From the NCBI GenBank assembly GCA_023548195.1, contig JAJHZJ010000531.1, positions 7,551,900-7,615,899 on the forward strand: 64,000 nt of DNA, given 5' to 3'. This DNA is from Bettongia penicillata ogilbyi. Lineage: Eukaryota; Chordata; Mammalia; Diprotodontia; Potoroidae. The notes below the pieces were generated by a model that ran no database searches, had not been told where the DNA came from, and saw nothing but the letters and a program-made list of their open reading frames with translations. Positions 11,141 to 22,105 of the stretch are shown piece by piece (within the stretch, counting starts at the first letter, position 1; every line of letters starts with the position of its first letter). The translations under genes were made by a program, and so were the position numbers.

Positions 11141-11395
11141 GGGGAAGCTAGGTGGCATAGTGGATAGAGTACAGGGCTTAGAGTCAGGAAGACTCATCTT
11201 CCTGAGTTCAAATCTGGCCTCAGACACTTGGCAGCTGTGTGACCCTGGGCAAGTCATTTATCTTTGTTTGCCTTAGCTCCTCATCCTTAAAATGAGCTGA
11301 AGAAGGAAATGGCAAACCACTCTAGAATCTTTGCCAAGAAAATCCCAAATGGGGTCAATGAAGAGATGGAAACAATAGAAATGACTGAACAACAG
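11141..11395 (+). mobile_element. tRNA-head SINE with RTE-type tail, complete
   Basis: A near-complete copy. The head starts GGGGAAGCTAGGTGGCATAG (A-box region), has the B-box-like GAGTTCAAATCTGG at about 11203, the core 'gtgaccctgggcaagtcatt', and the RTE-like tail 'gcaaaccactctagaatctt'. It ends in GACTGAACAACAGTAAAAAA. It would have been transcribed by RNA polymerase III and moved by an RTE LINE (family knowledge). Confidence 0.85.
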
Positions 11396-11404
11396 TAAAA
11401 AAGA

Positions 11405-12154
11405 GAACATCTGACTGCTTTGCACAGACAAAAGAAATGCAGCTAAAAATAAGAAGGGAAGTTGTCAGGTGGAAATAAATTTCACCTCAGATATCTCCAA
11501 TAATGGTCTAATATCCAGGATATATAGGGAATGTAAGCAATATATAAAAACAAAACCCATTCCTCCACATATCAAATGATATGAAGGAGCACTTCTCAAA
11601 AAAAAAAAAAAAACACCGCAAACCACTGATAACCATATAAAAGAATGGTCCAAATCACTAATGTTAAAAAATTAAAATTAAAACAAATCAGAGATTTCAC
11701 ATCACATATTAGGTTGGCAAAAGTGACAAAAGACTAAAATGGTAAACAGTAGAAGGTCAATGGGAAATACTCCGTTGTTAAATCTCCAGATTGGTTCAAC
11801 ATTTTCTAAAAAACAATTTGGAATTACTCAAGAAAAGTGACAAAATAGTTGACCTAGTCATCCCACTGATAGACATATACCCCAAGGAGATCAAAGACAA
11901 AAGGAAAGAAAGATCCGGAGATATAAAAATGCTTCTAGTAGCAATTTTCAGGATATCAGACAACTGAGAACACAGTGGGAACCCATTGATTGGGGATTGG
12001 CTGGACAAACTGTGATATTTGAATGTAATGGAAGGTTACTGAATTATATGAAATGACACATATGATGAATTCAGAGAAACTTAGGAACATGGATGAATTG
12101 ATAAAATAAGTAGGACCAGGAGAACAATTCACACAATGACCACAATACTGTAAG
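11405..12154 (+). mobile_element. L1 ORF2 C-terminal relic
   Basis: Sense-strand landmarks of the L1 ORF2 end: 'atatccaggatatataggga' (the ...SKIYRE... region), 'aaattaaaacaaatcagag', 'atttggaattactcaagaaa', 'gattggggattggctggaca' and 'aggaccaggagaacaattca'. Frames are broken. It stops where an LTR-like segment begins at about 12155. Confidence 0.8.
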
Positions 12155-12620
12155 TGTTACAGGCTCCTAAGCCATTCCCCACAAGAGAGAAGAATTCAAG
12201 AGAACTGGGAGGAGGCACTGAGTGCCAGTGAGAATAAGCCTGCCATGATGCCCCAAACTGGCTCACCCACCTTTTTTGGGGGGGAAGAATTTGTAGGTAG
12301 AAGATAGGAGGGGCTGAATCCTATGAGCAGAGCGATTCAGAAAAGGGAATACAAGCTCCTGAGAGCTCTGCCACTGGGCCCTTTCAGAAGGGTTGAGTTA
12401 GGTGAAAGCTGTGACAGCAGATGACATCACTCATCTGCAGCTCTGAGGGTGAGAAGTGTCAGCCAAAGGACACAGTGAATCCAGTGACCCCTTTTATACC
12501 TCTTAGTAAAACTATTTGTCCTCTTCCTCATTATCTGGGTGTCCCAATTTGTTTGTGTCTCTTCTCTTAGTCTCTTGATGGAGGTTTTGTTTACCTGCTA
12601 TAAAATCCTGCTTCTCATCA
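12155..12620 (+). mobile_element. Possible solo LTR
   Basis: The segment interrupts the L1 relic at its left side, starts TGTTACAGGCTCC and can be closed at a CA at 12619-12620. It contains a TATA-like CTTTTATACC (12499) and a T/C-rich right third, as an LTR might. The flanking five bases (GTAAG and GAAAT) do not match, and no resumption of L1 is visible on the right, so the call is weak. Confidence 0.2.
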
Positions 12621-13035
12621 GAAATGCTAGGTTGGAGTGTATGTTTTATTTAAAGCTTATAAACTGAAAAGAGAGTGTGTGTGCTCCTTATTTTAGGGAG
12701 ACAGGAAGTTTGGCTTGCCCTGACCCTGGGGATTTGGAGCTATTTAGGACAGAGACGTATTAACCAGTTAGAAGCCTGGGAAGTAAACTTGGGATTCATC
12801 TGCCAGATTGCAAACTTGCAAAGGAGAGGAAGAAGCAAAGAGAATAAGGCATGGATGTGTTAACTACCGCTTTCTGCAACATTGGCTGCAGGTATTTTGC
12901 TGTGCTAGGTTTTCAAAAGCAATCCATTCCCTTGAAGAGAAGCATGTTGCTTGGAAGGGGAAGAACACGTCCCTGAAAGGGAGGAAGATACTACGGAAGT
13001 TCCATCCATAAGAACAGAGGAGGAGTAACTTGTAT
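12621..13035. other. Unassigned DNA
   Basis: No gene or repeat recognised. Overlapping open frames at 12675-12863 and 12808-13011 have no motif. Confidence 0.45.
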
Positions 13036-13037
13036 AA

Positions 13038-13290
13038 AGTAGCTAGATGGTACAGTGGATAGAGAGTGGTACACTGGACCAGGAGTCAGGAAGCCCTGAG
13101 TTCAAATCCACCTTAGACATAAACTAGCTGCCTGAGTAAGACACTCAACTCCATTTGCCTCAGATTTCTCATCTTTAAAATGGAGATGATAATAGCACCC
13201 ACCTTCCAGGGTCATTATGAGGATCAAATGAGATATTTGTAGATTGCTTTATAAACTTTAGGGCACTAAAGAAATGCTATCTACAGTTAA
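13038..13290 (+). mobile_element. tRNA-head CORE-SINE (MIR-like)
   Basis: Head 'agctagatggtacagtggat', B-box-like 'gagttcaaatcc', core 'catttgcctcagatttctca', 'aggatcaaatgagatatttg' and 'tgctttataaactttagggc'. It differs from the RTE-tailed class in having the CORE/L2-like tail. Confidence 0.8.
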
Positions 13291-13399
13291 TACATCTATT
13301 AAAGCATGTTCAGGAGGTCTGCTGGCTTAGTGGGTGACTGTGTTCAACTTCTCTAATTTCTCAGGGCCACTAACTGCCTATATAAAAAAGGTAGGGGCA

Positions 13400-13945
13400 A
13401 GGAGAGAAATACATTGAAGGATATCAGAATTCTGATCAATGGAGTGACCAATATATTGTCAGAGAATCGATGGTGAAACACAGCTCTCTCCTCTTAACGA
13501 AAAGGTGGCAGAAGATAGGGGCAGAATAAGATATGCATTATCAGACAATGGCCCTATTCTATTTAACATTGTTAGTAATGATCTGGATGAAGACTAGCTT
13601 ATAACCCTCAGCAAGTGTGCACTGAGTGCCATTATCCTGTGCCTAGGTTGTGTCCTTCTTGGGTCTGCAGATGACAGGGAGCTGAGAGTCATAAGAGATC
13701 AATGACAGAATCAACAAGCTAAAATAATGGGCTTAACCTAAGAGGATTAAATTAGTAGGGAAAAAGGTTAACTAAACTTGTAGAAATCAACTGCATAAAT
13801 GCAAGATGGGGGAAGCATGGTTAGAGAGTAGCTCATTGGATAAAGAGGTTTTCCTAGGTTAGTTATAAGCTCAGTATGATTCAATAGGGTAGCCAAAAAA
13901 GGTATGGTTACTCCAGGCTGAATTAATAGAAGCACAGTTGAATTA
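13400..13945 (+). mobile_element. L3/CR1 LINE relic, RT C-terminal part
   Basis: Recognisable blocks in order: 'aatgatctggatgaagac' (the RT 'NDLDEG' region), 'tctgcagatgacagggagct' (degenerate FADDTKL region), 'aatcaactgcataaatgcaa', 'gatgggggaagcatggttag', 'aagctcagtatgattcaata' and 'gctgaattaatagaagcaca'. This is the 3' part of an L3/CR1 reverse transcriptase gene, full of frameshifts. Confidence 0.7.
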
Positions 13946-13947
13946 AG

Positions 13948-14300
13948 AAGGTAATTCATTCAGCAAACATATATTTGTACCTACTAAGTGCAAGGTAATG
14001 TGCTAGATAGTGGGAATTTTGTTCAGTTGTGTCTGACCCTTCTTGACTCCATTTGGGGTTTTCTTGGCAAAAATACTGAAGTGGTTTGCTGTTTCCGTCT
14101 CTAGCTCATTTGAGAGAGGAGGAAACTGAGGCAAACAGGGTTAAGTGACTTGCCCACGGTCACACAGCTAGTTGGGCTGGATTTGAATTCAGGAAGATGA
14201 GTCTTTCTGATTTCAGGCCCAGCGTTCTATCCACCGTGTTGCCAAATGAAACGGTTCTTGTCCCCAAAGAACTAACATTATACAGAGGGATACTAGACGT
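13948..14300 (+). mobile_element. 'ccctgccctcaagg' SINE split by a younger SINE
   Basis: The left part 13948-14010 ('tgtacctactaagtgcaagg' to GCTAGATAGTGGGAA) and right part 14243-14300 (AAATGAAACGGTTCTTGTCC to 'ctaacattatacag') join into one element of this class. The interruption at 14011-14242 is an RTE-tailed SINE. Confidence 0.7.
14011..14242 (-). mobile_element. tRNA-head/RTE-tail SINE nested in older SINE
   Basis: Minus-strand element: the tail 'tttggggttttcttggcaaa', core 'ttaagtgacttgcccacggt' and head end 'agcgttctatccaccgtgtt' appear in that order. It sits inside the SINE at 13948-14300, so it is the younger. Confidence 0.8.
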
Positions 14301-14302
14301 AT

Positions 14303-14580
14303 TGGGGCAACTAGGTGGCTCAATGGAGAGAGCACTGGGCCTGGAGTCAGGAAAACCTGAGCTCAAATTCAGCCTCAGACACTTACTAGCTGTGTGACCC
14401 TGAGTATATCACTTAATCTCCGTTTGCCTCAGTTTCCTCATCTGTAAAATAGAAATAATAATAGCACATACTCTCATGGTTGTTGTGAGGAACAAATGAA
14501 ACAGTAATTGTAAAACAGGTTAGCACAACGTCTGACACACAGTAAATGGTATATAAATGTTAGCTATTTATTTTGGTTGC
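14303..14580 (+). mobile_element. tRNA-head CORE-SINE (MIR-like)
   Basis: Head GGGGCAACTAGGTGGCTCAA at 14304, B-box-like 'gagctcaaattc', core 'tttgcctcagtttcctcatc', then 'gttgttgtgaggaacaaatg' and 'gtctgacacacagtaaatgg'. Nearly complete. Confidence 0.8.
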
Positions 14581-14599
14581 TATTGTTCATTTATTTATT

Positions 14600-15900
14600 G
14601 GAGGCTTTTGTATCTTAATCTGCAATCTGAGTCCATCACCTCTGTATCAAGAGGTAGATAGTAGCATGTTCCGTCATTAGCACTCTTGAATGATCATTGA
14701 TCATTATGCTGACCAGAATTTCTAAATCTTTCAGAGTTGTCTTTATAGTATTATAATAATTGCATGAATTGTTTTCCTGGTTCTGCTCATCTCACTCTTG
14801 ATCTGAAACCATCCCCTTCATCATTTCTTACAAAATGATAGCGTTCTATCACATTTATATATCACAGCTTGTTCAGCCATTCCACAGCTGATAGATAACC
14901 TTTCTCTGTTTCCTCTCTTTGCCATCACAAAAAGAGATAGAAATATTTTTGACTTCCTTAGTTGGTGTTTTGCTAATGATTAATCCCTTGTTAATCTTCC
15001 CTCCATATTACTTTTCCTTCCTATTTCCATGTTTAGTGTTTTTCTGTACCCAGCTTTACCTATAGTCTTCCCTCCTTCAACCAGTTCAAGTGAAAATGAG
15101 GTTCAAGTATCAGCTTCCTCCTTATTTATATAGACTTGTGCACTCCAATTATGTGAGAGACTTTTCCCTAAACTTCCTTTCTTTCCCCCCACACCAGTAT
15201 ATTTCCTCCCCCTTTTTTTACATATTTCCTTTAGGATCATCAAGATATAACAGAAGCCCTCTCAGGTCTTCCGTATAATTAGAATCACCCTATGACCTTT
15301 GATGATGACAGGATTCAGAGGGAAGCTATATATGTATATATGTATACATATACATACATACATATATACATATATATGTGTGTATATACACACATATTAT
15401 TTATATTTATACATATATATTTCTTTTCCCTATATTAAAATGTAAACAGTTTATATCTTTGTTTAGTCATCGTCTGTTCACATCTACCTTTTTAGGTTTC
15501 TCTTGTCTGCTTTGATTATACTTCAGAGTTTTTGCACAGCTCTGGTTTTTTCATTGGGAATTTCTGGAAGTCCTCTATTTCATTGAAGATCCATTTTTCC
15601 TCTCTATGTTTAAATTCAGTTTTTCTGGGTAAATTTTTCTTGGTTGTAAGCCTGTATCCTTTGCCCTCAGGAATATTGTATTTTAAGCTCTCTGCTTCTT
15701 GATTTTAGTCTCTGCTAGGTCATATTTAATATCCTGGCAAGTTTTTTTCTTTTGAATCTCTGCCGACTGTCTCTTTTCATGCTTTCTTCCATATAAGACA
15801 GTCCAATTTGGGCTCCTCTTTGAAAGGAAAGTAAATTTGCATTTTGTATCCAAGAATTAGAAAATCTTCCTGTTTGTCTGGAGGTACCACTTTCCTTGAC
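14600..15900 (-). mobile_element. HAL1/L1-derived element, antisense
   Basis: On the minus strand the right part encodes a decayed L1-type ORF1 C-terminus ('gagtataatcaaagcagaca', 'agaccaggataa'-like text, and the region complementary to 15560-15620). Further left is an L1 3' segment complementary to 'ttttcctggttctgctcatc' at 14772. ORF2 is missing between them, which is the definition of a half-L1. Microsatellite 15326-15415 interrupts it. An alternative is an L1 with a large internal deletion. Confidence 0.55.
15326..15415. repeat. (TATA/CATA)n microsatellite
   Basis: Imperfect TATGTATA and CATACATA units inside the antisense HAL1/L1 relic. Confidence 0.9.
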
Positions 15901-16177
15901 AGGTAAATCTTGTATTCACTGAAGCTGCACTTCTCAATTTTCATGGCTGCAGAAAAGTGGCAAAGATCTGCCCCAGCTATACATGATGCTGCTCTATTGG
16001 TCTCTCCTCCTAGCTCACTGATCCATCTCTACTCTCTCTGCATACCCCTTTATATCTGAATGACCTATTCTCTCTATGCTTTCTTTTGATGATGTCATCA
16101 ACCTTCATGTATTCAATTATCATCTCGATGAAGTTGAGAGCTAGATGGAAATCTATATGTATCTAGCCTTCATTCCT

Positions 16178-16292
16178 CTACTGAGCAGCAGATTATCAAT
16201 TGACTTGAACTGCATATGGCATAGGCACGCTACTGAGCAGCAGATTATCAATTGACTATCTGACATTTTGAACTGCATATGGCATAGGCACG
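16178..16292. repeat. Imperfect tandem duplication inside L2
   Basis: Unit 1 (16178-16229, 52 bases) and unit 2 (16230-16292, 63 bases) both start CTACTGAGCAGCAGATTATC and end GGCATAGGCACG. Unit 1 lacks 11 bases present in unit 2. The second unit abuts the head of a SINE. Confidence 0.9.
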
Positions 16293-16508
16293 GCAGCTAG
16301 TGGTATAGTGAATAAAGTACCATGCTGAGAGTCAACTCTAGCCTCAGACACTTACTAGCTGTGTGACCCAGGACATGTCACTTAATCCTGTTTGCCTCAG
16401 TTTCCTGATCTGTAAAATAAGATGGAGAAGGAAATGGCAAACAATTCCAGTAGCTTTGCCAGGAAAACCCCAAATGGAGTCACAGACAGTCAGACACAAC
16501 TCAATAAC
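16293..16508 (+). mobile_element. tRNA-head/RTE-tail SINE inserted in L2
   Basis: Head 'gcagctagtggtatagtgaa', core 'agctgtgtgacccaggacat', tail 'gcaaacaattccagtagctt' and end 'agacacaactcaataacc'. The flanks 'catatggcataggca' and 'catatcccacaggca' are a diverged target duplication; the L2 consensus resumes correctly after it. Confidence 0.8.
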
Positions 16509-16895
16509 CATATCCCACAGGCATCTCAAACTGAGCACATTCAAAACAGAATTCATTGTCTTTCCCTCTAAAATCCATAAAATTCTTTATTTCTGTTGAG
16601 GGTATCACTATTCTTCCAATCTCCCAAGTTCACAGGAGTTATTCAGTTCTCCCTATTCACACCCCACACACACATATTCAATCAATTGCCAAGTCTTGTT
16701 TATTACTTCTCCTCCAGATTTCTCTCATATATTTCCTTCTCCTCACATGGTCCATGCTCATCACCTCTCACTTGAACTATGGTGATACCTGACAGTTGGT
16801 TTCCCTGCATCCAGTCTCTCCCCTAGGTAGTCTACCCACACACACAGCTACCAAATTGATATTCTTAAAAAGCATCTCTGACTGTATCACTCTTC

Positions 16896-17092
16896 TTCTC
16901 AAGGAAAGAAGGAAATAAGCTTTTATTAAGCACCCACTATGTACAAGGCAAAGTGTGCTAAGCACATTACAAACATTATCTCATTTAACTTTCACAACTA
17001 CTCTGAAGTGGGTGTTCTTATTATCCTCATTTTACAGTTGAGGAAATTAAGGCAAACAGAGGTTATGTGACTTCTCCAGGGTCACCGAGAAG
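16896..17092 (-). mobile_element. CORE/MIR-type SINE inserted in L2
   Basis: Begins GGAAAGAAGGAAATAAGCTT, then 'agcacccactatgtacaagg', 'acattatctcatttaacttt', 'cattttacagttgaggaaat' and 'gacttctccagggtcaccga'. L2 text is interrupted exactly here. The tRNA-head end is truncated. Confidence 0.75.
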
Positions 17093-17569
17093 ATTACCAC
17101 AGTCTTTGGGATAAAGTATAAACTTATCTGTTGTATGTTTAAAGCCCTTGATCACTCAGCTGCACCCTGATTATATATTATTCCCGTTGCCTGCTGCATT
17201 CTACTCCACCCAGGTTAGCCAATCTGTTCTCTGTATTCATTTCATCTTCTGCACAGGCTGACCCCCATGCCCAGAGTGCTCTCTGTCCTTCCCTCAAACT
17301 CTTGAAACTCCATCAAGGATTAACTCAAGCACATTCTCCTTCAAGAGACCTTTCCTGATTCCCTCAGTTATTAGAGTTTCTCTTCACCCCCATCCCTATT
17401 TTGTGTGTGCCCCATATTTACTTATATAAGAACATGTTGTATCTGCCTAGCAGAATGGAAATTCCCTGAAGGCAAGTTCTATCCTGCTTTTGCATTTGTA
17501 CTCCATGCACACAGCATGATGTCTGGAACAGTAGGAACTTATTGATCATTGATTGATTAGCTAAATGAA

Positions 17570-18425
17570 TGGTGAAAATTGAAAGACTCTTACTTTCAAC
17601 ACCAATGTTCTTTAGGTGATGTTGAAAATTGTACCTGCAAGTTATGGAACACTACCATCTCCAAAGAATTGAAAGGGAGGATCATCCTAAAGGCAATGAA
17701 AAGAGATTTGATGGATATGAACAGGCAACAACACTTGACTAGAGAGGAATTACACAGAAGTGGCATATAGGATGTCATTAGGAAATGTATAACCTTGTCC
17801 AAAAAGATGGGTCAGTCCTACACTCTACTAGGATCAACAAAGGGTTAAAGGATTTAAAAGAAGGTCCCCTAACATGTTGGGTAGACCACTTGTGGTAGAT
17901 TCTCCGAGGAAAGGAATAAGAGTCACTCAACTTAGGTAAGCATGGATGGGTATAAAAGACATATCACATTTCAGTTATAGCGTGGTATGCTACACAATGA
18001 AAGTCAATTCACCATAACCTAATAATTTGTTTACCTGAGGGCCTCTGCTGTCACTATGGTCTGTTGAACTGGCAAAGTGATGAACTGTTGTTTTGTTTGC
18101 TCTTTGTGCTCAAGGCTATTTTTAAAACATGAAACATCTTTTGATACGATAAGAGCCCCTAAAGAAGACAGTTTAACTGTGAAGATCATTAGGTTGAGAA
18201 CTGAAGTGACAAAAGAAACACAATCTTTTTCTCCAGTGGCAGATACTTTCCAGTCATGCCTCAGTTTAATGTTTTTATTTTACTTTTTTCTTTTTTTATA
18301 TGTGTTACCATGGCATTGTGGCTGACTTAAATTATATCACCTAAGGACTGAGGATTATGTTCTTGACACATCAAGCTATTCATTAGGAGTAATAGAAAGA
18401 GGTCTGTAAGTCACCTCCTTGAACT
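17570..18425. other. Unassigned, repeat-poor
   Basis: No repeat or gene is recognised. Opposite-strand frames 17579-17770 (+) and 17596-17802 (-) and an 82-codon frame at 18077-18325 have no domain. The last ends in a hydrophobic stretch that reflects T-rich DNA. Confidence 0.45.
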
Positions 18426-18427
18426 TC

Positions 18428-19400
18428 CAGGAGCCAAGGTGGTGGAGTGATGGGTAATTGTTATCTCTCTCCTCCTGCTGACCTTGAAAAGCCCAGAAAA
18501 AATTTCCTGGGGAAAAATCCTGGAACAGTGAGATCAACTGAAGGAGTAAACAGTCTCTTAGCCCGTGAGGCTAGGAAAATTGCAAAGTGGGGTCCCTCTT
18601 GCTGTGGCTGAAGGGTACTGATGCAGGACCAGAGCTGTCCCAGACAGCAACACCTCAGCAAACTGGAAGAAGATCCGGAACCGCAGGGGGGTGGAACCTG
18701 TAAACACCAAGACCAGGACCCCAGGCATGCCTCAGCACAGCTAGGGGAATAGGGAAGACACTAGTGCAAGCACTAGTTCACCAACCACTGAGCCTGCCTG
18801 CTCAAGAGAGGAGACCTCCTGTGATTAGACCACTCCTCCCCCACACTTAACACAGTTGTCTCCATGGTAACTCTGGGGAAACTGAGAAAGACTTCAACTG
18901 GCCTCTGCTTTGGCACATGAGCCAGCTCAGCGCCAGTTAAGCTACAGCATTCTAGCCTCTAGCTGAAAGTACCAAAGGCCACAATACACAAAGTCTCAAG
19001 TTCTAAACACAAGAACAGTGCGACAGAGCCCCCTGTGCCCTGGAAGCAGAGATCCACTTTAAAAGCCAGGAAAAGGGTGATCACGAGCAAAAAGCAAACC
19101 AGAAAAGATAAGACCATAGAATCTTTCTATGGGGACAAGGACCAAAACACAAATATCAAAGAGGGCAGCATTGAGACTGTACTCCCATCTGAAACTTCAG
19201 AAGGGAATATGAACTGGTCTCAAGTCCAAAGGGTATTCTTGGAAGAGCTCAAGAAGGATTTGAAAAGTTAAATTAGGGAAATAGAGGAAAACTGGCCAAT
19301 GAGTTTAAAAATATGAGAAAAGGAATAATAGGAAGATTAATTAGAGGGGGCAGAAACTGAAGACAGGAAGACTGATAATGAATAAATCAATGGAAATAAG
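18428..19400 (+). mobile_element. L1 5' end: 5' UTR plus start of ORF1
   Basis: Starts CAGGAGCCAAGGTGGTGGAG, the L1 promoter start with a decayed YY1-type motif (compare the intact GCCAAGATGGC of the copy at 33582). About 600 bases of moderately GC-rich 5' UTR lead to ORF1 at 19035. The element fades out by about 19400, just before a SINE; no ORF2 follows, so the copy is 3' truncated or cut by later deletion. Confidence 0.7.
19035..19271 (+). pseudogene. L1 ORF1 N-terminal fragment
   Basis: A 78-codon frame with a basic start (MPWKQRSTLKARKR), the block KDKTIESFYG, an acidic/serine linker and then a helical EELKKDLKS. The intact frame at 32569-32901 has the same order (ETIESYF, linker, EELKKDF), so this is the disordered N-terminus leading into the ORF1 coiled coil. 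ORF1p is the L1 RNA-binding protein. A stop right after DLKS ends the frame; the following bases still resemble coiled-coil codons. Confidence 0.7.
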
Positions 19401-19404
19401 GAAG

Positions 19405-19640
19405 GAAAGATGAAAACAAACACTTATTAAGGGCTTATTATGCATCCAGCACTGTGCTGGAAATACAAATACAAGCAGAAAGAAAGACAGTCCCTGCCCT
19501 CAAGGTGCTTACATTCTAACGAGGGGAAATTACACACAAAAAGAAACTGAAAAGCTAAGAGTGAGAGAAATGAAAGTTCCTGTTGACATAGTTTTGAATT
19601 CCAAAGGAAGTTGGGAACAGGATTAGGAGGAAAAAAAATT
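19405..19640 (+). mobile_element. 'ccctgccctcaagg' SINE
   Basis: 'aaacacttattaagggctta', 'ccagcactgtgctggaaata', CAGTCCCTGCCCTCAAGGTG and 'cttacattctaacgagggg' in order. Confidence 0.75.
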
Positions 19641-19642
19641 AA

Positions 19643-19800
19643 AGAAAGAACATTTATTAAACCCTTACTATATGCTAGGCATGAGACTATCATACCAAAA
19701 TCTTACTTTTGTACATCTATTATCTCACAGGATAGACAAAACAGTATCATTTTCCCCTTTATAGAAATAAACTAAGCATCACAGAGCAATGAATTTACTA
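19643..19800 (-). mobile_element. MIR-class SINE fragment
   Basis: 'aacatttattaaacccttac', 'tatatgctaggcatgagact', 'catctattatctcacaggat' follow MIR minus-strand order. Confidence 0.6.
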
Positions 19801-19867
19801 TATAATTCTTGACTATGTTCTCCCATCAATCCTCTATAGAGAGTATGTCCAACATGCTAAAATTCTA

Positions 19868-20272
19868 ACTCGAGTCATAGAATCCAGATCAAAATCCCCT
19901 CTCTGTGTGACTTTGGACAAGTAATTTACCCTCCTCAGACTTCAGTTTCTTCTTCTTCTTCTTTTTCTTCATCATCACTAATTTTATAAGGTACTTGAAG
20001 ATGTACTTTATAAATATTATCCCATTTTAGCCTTATGATGATCATAGGAGATAGGTGCTATTATTATCCCCATTTTGGAGGTGAAAAAAACAAAGATTAA
20101 GTGATTTGCCCAGGGTCACAGAGCTAGGAGGTCAGATGTGAACTCAGGTCTTCCTGACTCTAGGTTCAGCGCTCCATCCATTGTGCCACCTAGTTGCCTC
20201 TGTAAAATAAGGGGATTAAATTAAATATTCTCTGAGATCCCTTCCAGCTCTGTATTTATAATCCTATGATCC
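19868..20272 (+). mobile_element. MIR/CR1-tail SINE split by another SINE
   Basis: Left part 19868-19960 ('gtgactttggacaagtaatt', 'cagacttcagtttcttcttc') and right part 20200-20272 (CTGTAAAATAAGGGGATTAA, 'gatcccttccagctctgtat', 'ataatcctatgatcc') are contiguous in the consensus. They are separated by the SINE 19975-20199 and a TTC-rich expansion. Confidence 0.7.
19975..20199 (-). mobile_element. CORE-SINE nested in MIR/CR1-tail SINE
   Basis: 'tttataaatattatcccatt', 'ggtgctattattatccccat', 'gtgatttgcccagggtcaca', 'gaactcaggtcttcctgact' and the head end 'tgtgccacctagttgcctc' are in minus-strand order. The copy is almost complete. Confidence 0.8.
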
Positions 20273-21540
20273 CCCAGGCCCTTTAATATTCATTGGTGTT
20301 AGTTCAGTACTCAAAATTTTCATCTGTCATCTCTCACTCTCACTACATAACCACCTCACATCATTTTCCAATCATACATTTTCTTTGTGGTTTATGTTTA
20401 CATTTACAATCCAGGAAATGTAAAGCTTAAGGCACTATAGAAATAGGAGATGCTTATTATTACACCATGAACTTTGGGGGAATTCTGTTCCCAAGGCTTT
20501 AACCACTAGAAAGAGGTGCTGGTAGCAAAAACTGAAGCCAGATGGTCTCAGTACTGCCAGGCGAGCTAAAAACAGTGGAGCCGCCAGTGGCACAATCTAC
20601 TCATGTGTTTATTGCTAATGGATATCACCCATGACATAGACAGCAAGTCCAACACCAAAGCAAGGGCGTAAACAGGGTGGAGACATGAGGGATGTGAGGA
20701 GAGTAGTTATAGAACTTTCACGGGCATCTTGGGTGGAGTGAAGAAATCAGCTCTTCTCTAAAACCATCCAGTAAGGGCAGAATTCTGAAGAATGTATTAT
20801 GGGCCAGGGATAATCTAGTAACCTTTTAAAAATAACTAAGTAATCGCTCATGTAGAAATTGCTCAGAATTCAACTTTGTTCAAATGATGTTAGCAATAAT
20901 GATTTTAACAGTTGAAATATGGTATAAATCTGAAACTAAAGTTATTAGTGAGGATACAAAAAGCAATAGTCTATTGGATCCCACTGTTATTTGATTAGAT
21001 TTATTGTTACCACTTTTTGCTGCCTCTGTAGTTCTTTACCACACTGAGTTTACAATTTCACAGAAGAGTATATTCTTTTTATGCATATTCAGGTATTCTT
21101 GAATTCCCTAGGCTTAGATATATATATTTCCAGGCACTTTTTTTCTTTATCCTAAAGGGTATTTCCAAAGAAACTATTGGCTTTCAAATACCATGCTGTC
21201 ATGGTGTCAGCTGGGCTATTTGCAGCCAGAACACTATATATGCTACTTAAATGTATGGTTTGGATTCCTGGTCCTTGGACTCAATGAAGCTCAGGGGAAT
21301 ATAGACTTGAGTTCCTGATTTGTAAAGATGTAATGCCTCTGGTCTGGCCACAAAGCTTCACTGAAAGGAGATGAAGGAAAAAAGTAAAGACATGGGCAAT
21401 TTAGAACAAGACTTAAGATGAATGTGAAGGAGATTAGTATTGTGGTGCCCAGGAAGGTTTATAACATCCTGGCAGGCTGTGCCTTGCAGGGAGAAATCAT
21501 TCCTTCACACTTGCCTGATGTGAAAAGAGCAGATATGCAA
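20273..21540. other. Unassigned, repeat-poor
   Basis: Nothing is recognised in 1.27 kb: no long frame, no repeat family, no RNA gene. Confidence 0.45.
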
Positions 21541-21544
21541 ATTT

Positions 21545-22105
21545 AAGGAATGCCCCTGATGGAACATAATAGCATAGTATTCCACCATTTCCCACAATAA
21601 AGTCTAAATGGATATATGACTTAGATAAAAGGTCATATAATAAAGATTATACTATAAAATTAGAAGAGAACTCTTGGTGATGGAGAGTTGACCATACGAG
21701 GGATAGAAATGATCATAAAAGACAAAATGTACAATATGGATTATGTAAAATTGAAACGATTTTGCACAAACAAAATGAATTAGAAGAGAAGCAATTCTCT
21801 TCTAAGAAGAAAAGCAATTAAGTGGGGGAAAATCTTTGCCCCAAATTTCTCTGGCAAGATACTGTATCCAAAATATATAGAGAAGTGATACAAATGTGTA
21901 AGAATATGAACCATTCCTTAGCAGATAAATGGTCAAATGACATGAACAGGAAATTTTTCCATAGAAGAAATGCAAGCTATCAACAGCCATATGAAAAAAA
22001 TTTTCTAAATCACTACTAGTAAGATCAATGCAAATTAAAACAACTTTGAACCTCTCCTCAGGACAATCAGATTAGCAAAGATGACATATAAGTAAAAAAA
22101 AAATA
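21545..22105 (+). mobile_element. L1 ORF2 C-terminal relic
   Basis: Sense blocks: 'aaggtcatataataaagatt', 'attgaaacgattttgcacaa' (…LKRFCTN…), 'aaatctttgccccaaatttc', 'tccaaaatatatagagaagt', 'agataaatggtcaaatgaca' and 'atgcaaattaaaacaacttt'. It is truncated at both ends and frameshifted. Confidence 0.8.

Larger units (their letters stand above)
15905..17565 (+). mobile_element. L2 LINE, long 3' portion, sense strand
   Basis: Blocks match L2 from the RT C-terminal region to the 3' end, in order: 'tctctgcatacccctttata' (16035), 'cttcatgtattcaattatca', 'cacaggcatctcaaactgag' (16518), 'ttctgttgagggtatcacta', 'caatcaattgccaagtcttg', 'ggataaagtataaacttatc', 'tcaaggattaactcaagcac', 'tcaagagacctttcctgatt' and the terminal 'attgatcattgattgatt'. 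It is interrupted by SINEs at 16293-16508 and 16896-17092 and by a tandem duplication at 16178-16292. The coding frame is destroyed. Confidence 0.75.

Noticed and set aside
11141..11230. tRNA gene in the tRNA-like head
   Set aside because: The head belongs to a dispersed SINE present many times in the window and lacks a proper cloverleaf.
12155..12620. Confident endogenous retrovirus LTR
   Set aside because: No target duplication, partner LTR or internal genes; retained only as a weak candidate feature.
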